Positions 23,027-24,167 of a stretch of 24,167 bases of DNA are shown here, in pieces. Each line of letters opens with the position of its first letter. The first letter of the stretch is position 1. Under the pieces are notes generated by a model, which worked only from the letters and a program-made list of their open reading frames with translations, was not told the origin of the DNA and did no database searches. The DNA comes from Clostridiales bacterium (GTDB lineage Bacteria > Bacillota > Clostridia > Lachnospirales > Lachnospiraceae). Both the position numbers and the translations under genes were made by a program. The DNA is taken from assembly GCA_019423835.1 (NCBI GenBank), contig JAHZAR010000035.1, forward strand, positions 1-24,167, given 5' to 3'.

Positions 23027-24142
23027 CAATAATCCGGAGAGCAGATTCATATTCCGCTGTTTCTGTTCCATAGTGGGATGCACATATCTGTTTAATGTCA
23101 TACTGACGGTGGCATGTCCCAGCAGGGAGCTCAGTGTTTTTGGATCGAAGCCGGCTTCAATTCCCCGTGTCGCAAAGGTATGGCGAAGGGCGTGAAAATT
23201 AATATCTCCAAGTCCGCTGTCCTTCAGCACTTTTTTAAACCGTCTTTGAAGGGCTCGCGGCTCCAGGTAGCAGCCCAGCTCTCCGGTAAGAAGATATGCG
23301 TCGTCTTCCTTTCGGTTCTCTGCAAGCAGAACGGCAATTTCTTTTGCAACTGGAATCCTGCGGATGGCGGAAGTGCTTTTGGGAGTCTGTATGATGACCT
23401 CCGTCCTCTTTCCCTCCATTCGCTGTATGCGCTGCATGGTTTGATAAACCATGACGGACTGATCGTTTTTGGAAATATCCTTCCATTTCAAGGCGCAGAG
23501 TTCTCCTAATCGGATCCCTGTGTACAGACTTAACAGAATTCCAAGATTACAGGGCGACATATGATTGTAAAGCCAGCAAAAAAGCACGGATTGCTCCTCT
23601 TTGGAGAGAAATGGAGGTTCATTTCTGTCTTGTTTAATGGAAATCCCACAGATATTGGCTACAGTAAGTCCTTTTTCCAATGAGGCGTAACGCAGAATGC
23701 TTTTTAATACGGTCAGTATGGTGCTGACCGTGCTTGCAGAAAGTCCTTTCTGCCCGCTATTCTCATATTCCAGAAGACTGTATGAAAAGGAGATAAATTC
23801 TGATCTTCCAATATTGGAAATGGCTCTGTTTCCAAACCGGGGGATCAGATAGGAATTCAGGATATTGGTGTAGGATGAAAAACTTGCAGGTTTTAATCGC
23901 AGCTTTTGCAGCTTCATCCACTCACCGGCAACTGTCTGGAAGGAATTTTCAAACTTCTGTGAATCGGTCTCGGACTGTTTTTCTACTAATTCTGATAATT
24001 TTTGTACTGCCTCCTCGTAGGAGCTGGCATAAACATAAGAAAATACGGTTCTTCCATTTACAGTTCCAGTACGGAGACGTCCCTCCCAACGACCGTCTTT
24101 CCTCTGATAAATATTATTCCCTTTAAGGGATTTCCGTGCCAT
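23015..24142 (-). CDS. Tyrosine recombinase/integrase at the capsule locus
   Basis: The 375-residue protein begins with an AP2-like arm-binding region (GNNIYQRKDGRWEGRLR, 8-24). A SAM-like core-binding domain follows (about 65-165), then the catalytic domain. The full active-site set is visible: Arg211 (TGIRLGELCALKW), Lys255 (TPKS), His317 and Arg320 (HALRHTFATRG), His343 (LLGHATVSMT) and Tyr353 (NRYVHP). The start is ATG 24142 with AAAGGAG about 11 bases upstream. It points into the capsule operon on the same strand. In Clostridia such integrases often sit at the head of capsule loci, so it may be part of the locus rather than a passing phage. No clear inverted repeats bracketing a promoter were found by eye. 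Confidence 0.93.
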   Translation of the reverse strand: MARKSLKGNNIYQRKDGRWEGRLRTGTVNGRTVFSYVYASSYEEAVQKLSELVEKQSETDSQKFENSFQTVAGEWMKLQKLRLKPASFSSYTNILNSYLIPRFGNRAISNIGRSEFISFSYSLLEYENSGQKGLSASTVSTILTVLKSILRYASLEKGLTVANICGISIKQDRNEPPFLSKEEQSVLFCWLYNHMSPCNLGILLSLYTGIRLGELCALKWKDISKNDQSVMVYQTMQRIQRMEGKRTEVIIQTPKSTSAIRRIPVAKEIAVLLAENRKEDDAYLLTGELGCYLEPRALQRRFKKVLKDSGLGDINFHALRHTFATRGIEAGFDPKTLSSLLGHATVSMTLNRYVHPTMEQKQRNMNLLSGLLAVK

Positions 24143-24167
24143 ATCGTAAACGACTCCTTTCGTTATG

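Overview
The window looks like a chromosomal segment of a gut-type Clostridia, most likely Lachnospiraceae. This is inferred from gene content (clostridial FeoB, tyrosine recombinase next to a capsule operon, large serine recombinases, PrcB-type lipoprotein), AGGAGG-type ribosome binding sites and moderate GC. No rRNA, tRNA or CRISPR array was seen.

Region 1 (1-6290): a feoB ferrous-iron transporter gene is cut in two by a compact insertion of about 5.04 kb (381-5426). Joining the flanks at the shared CATG restores a continuous FeoB frame through a conserved motif. The insert carries a large-serine-recombinase gene running right to its right end. In the opposite direction it carries a Sel1-repeat protein followed by a divergent TetM/TetO-like ribosomal protection GTPase. 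The two ends carry matching inverted arms (TGACTAC/GTAGTCA) that would flank a TG centre in a circular form. This is the best candidate for an undescribed element.

Region 2 (6291-10840): a secreted or membrane-anchored protein of unknown function and a PrcB_C-domain lipoprotein, both on the minus strand. The lipoprotein's ribosome binding site sits in a terminator-like hairpin. Next is a second, full-length serine recombinase with a 37-residue ORF before it and an overlapping 64-residue ORF after it. A stack of hairpins (10668-10777) ends the following operon.

Region 3 (10842-22506): one long, tightly packed minus-strand exopolysaccharide/capsule operon. In transcription order it holds a chain-length/BY-kinase fusion, a PHP tyrosine phosphatase, an LCP ligase, an initiating sugar-phosphate transferase, a GT2 glycosyltransferase, a HAD-type (COG5610-like) protein, a Wzy-like polymerase, a polysaccharide pyruvyl transferase broken by an in-frame TAA, an FrhB-like ferredoxin protein and a Wzx flippase. 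The encoded pathway starts a lipid-linked repeat unit, decorates it, flips it, polymerises it under kinase/phosphatase control, and probably attaches it to peptidoglycan through LCP.

Region 4 (22507-24167): the operon leader holds a small gene broken by a one-base deletion in a homopolymer and a minus-strand terminator-like hairpin. A complete tyrosine recombinase lies just upstream. It is likely part of the capsule locus and could take part in rearranging or switching it.
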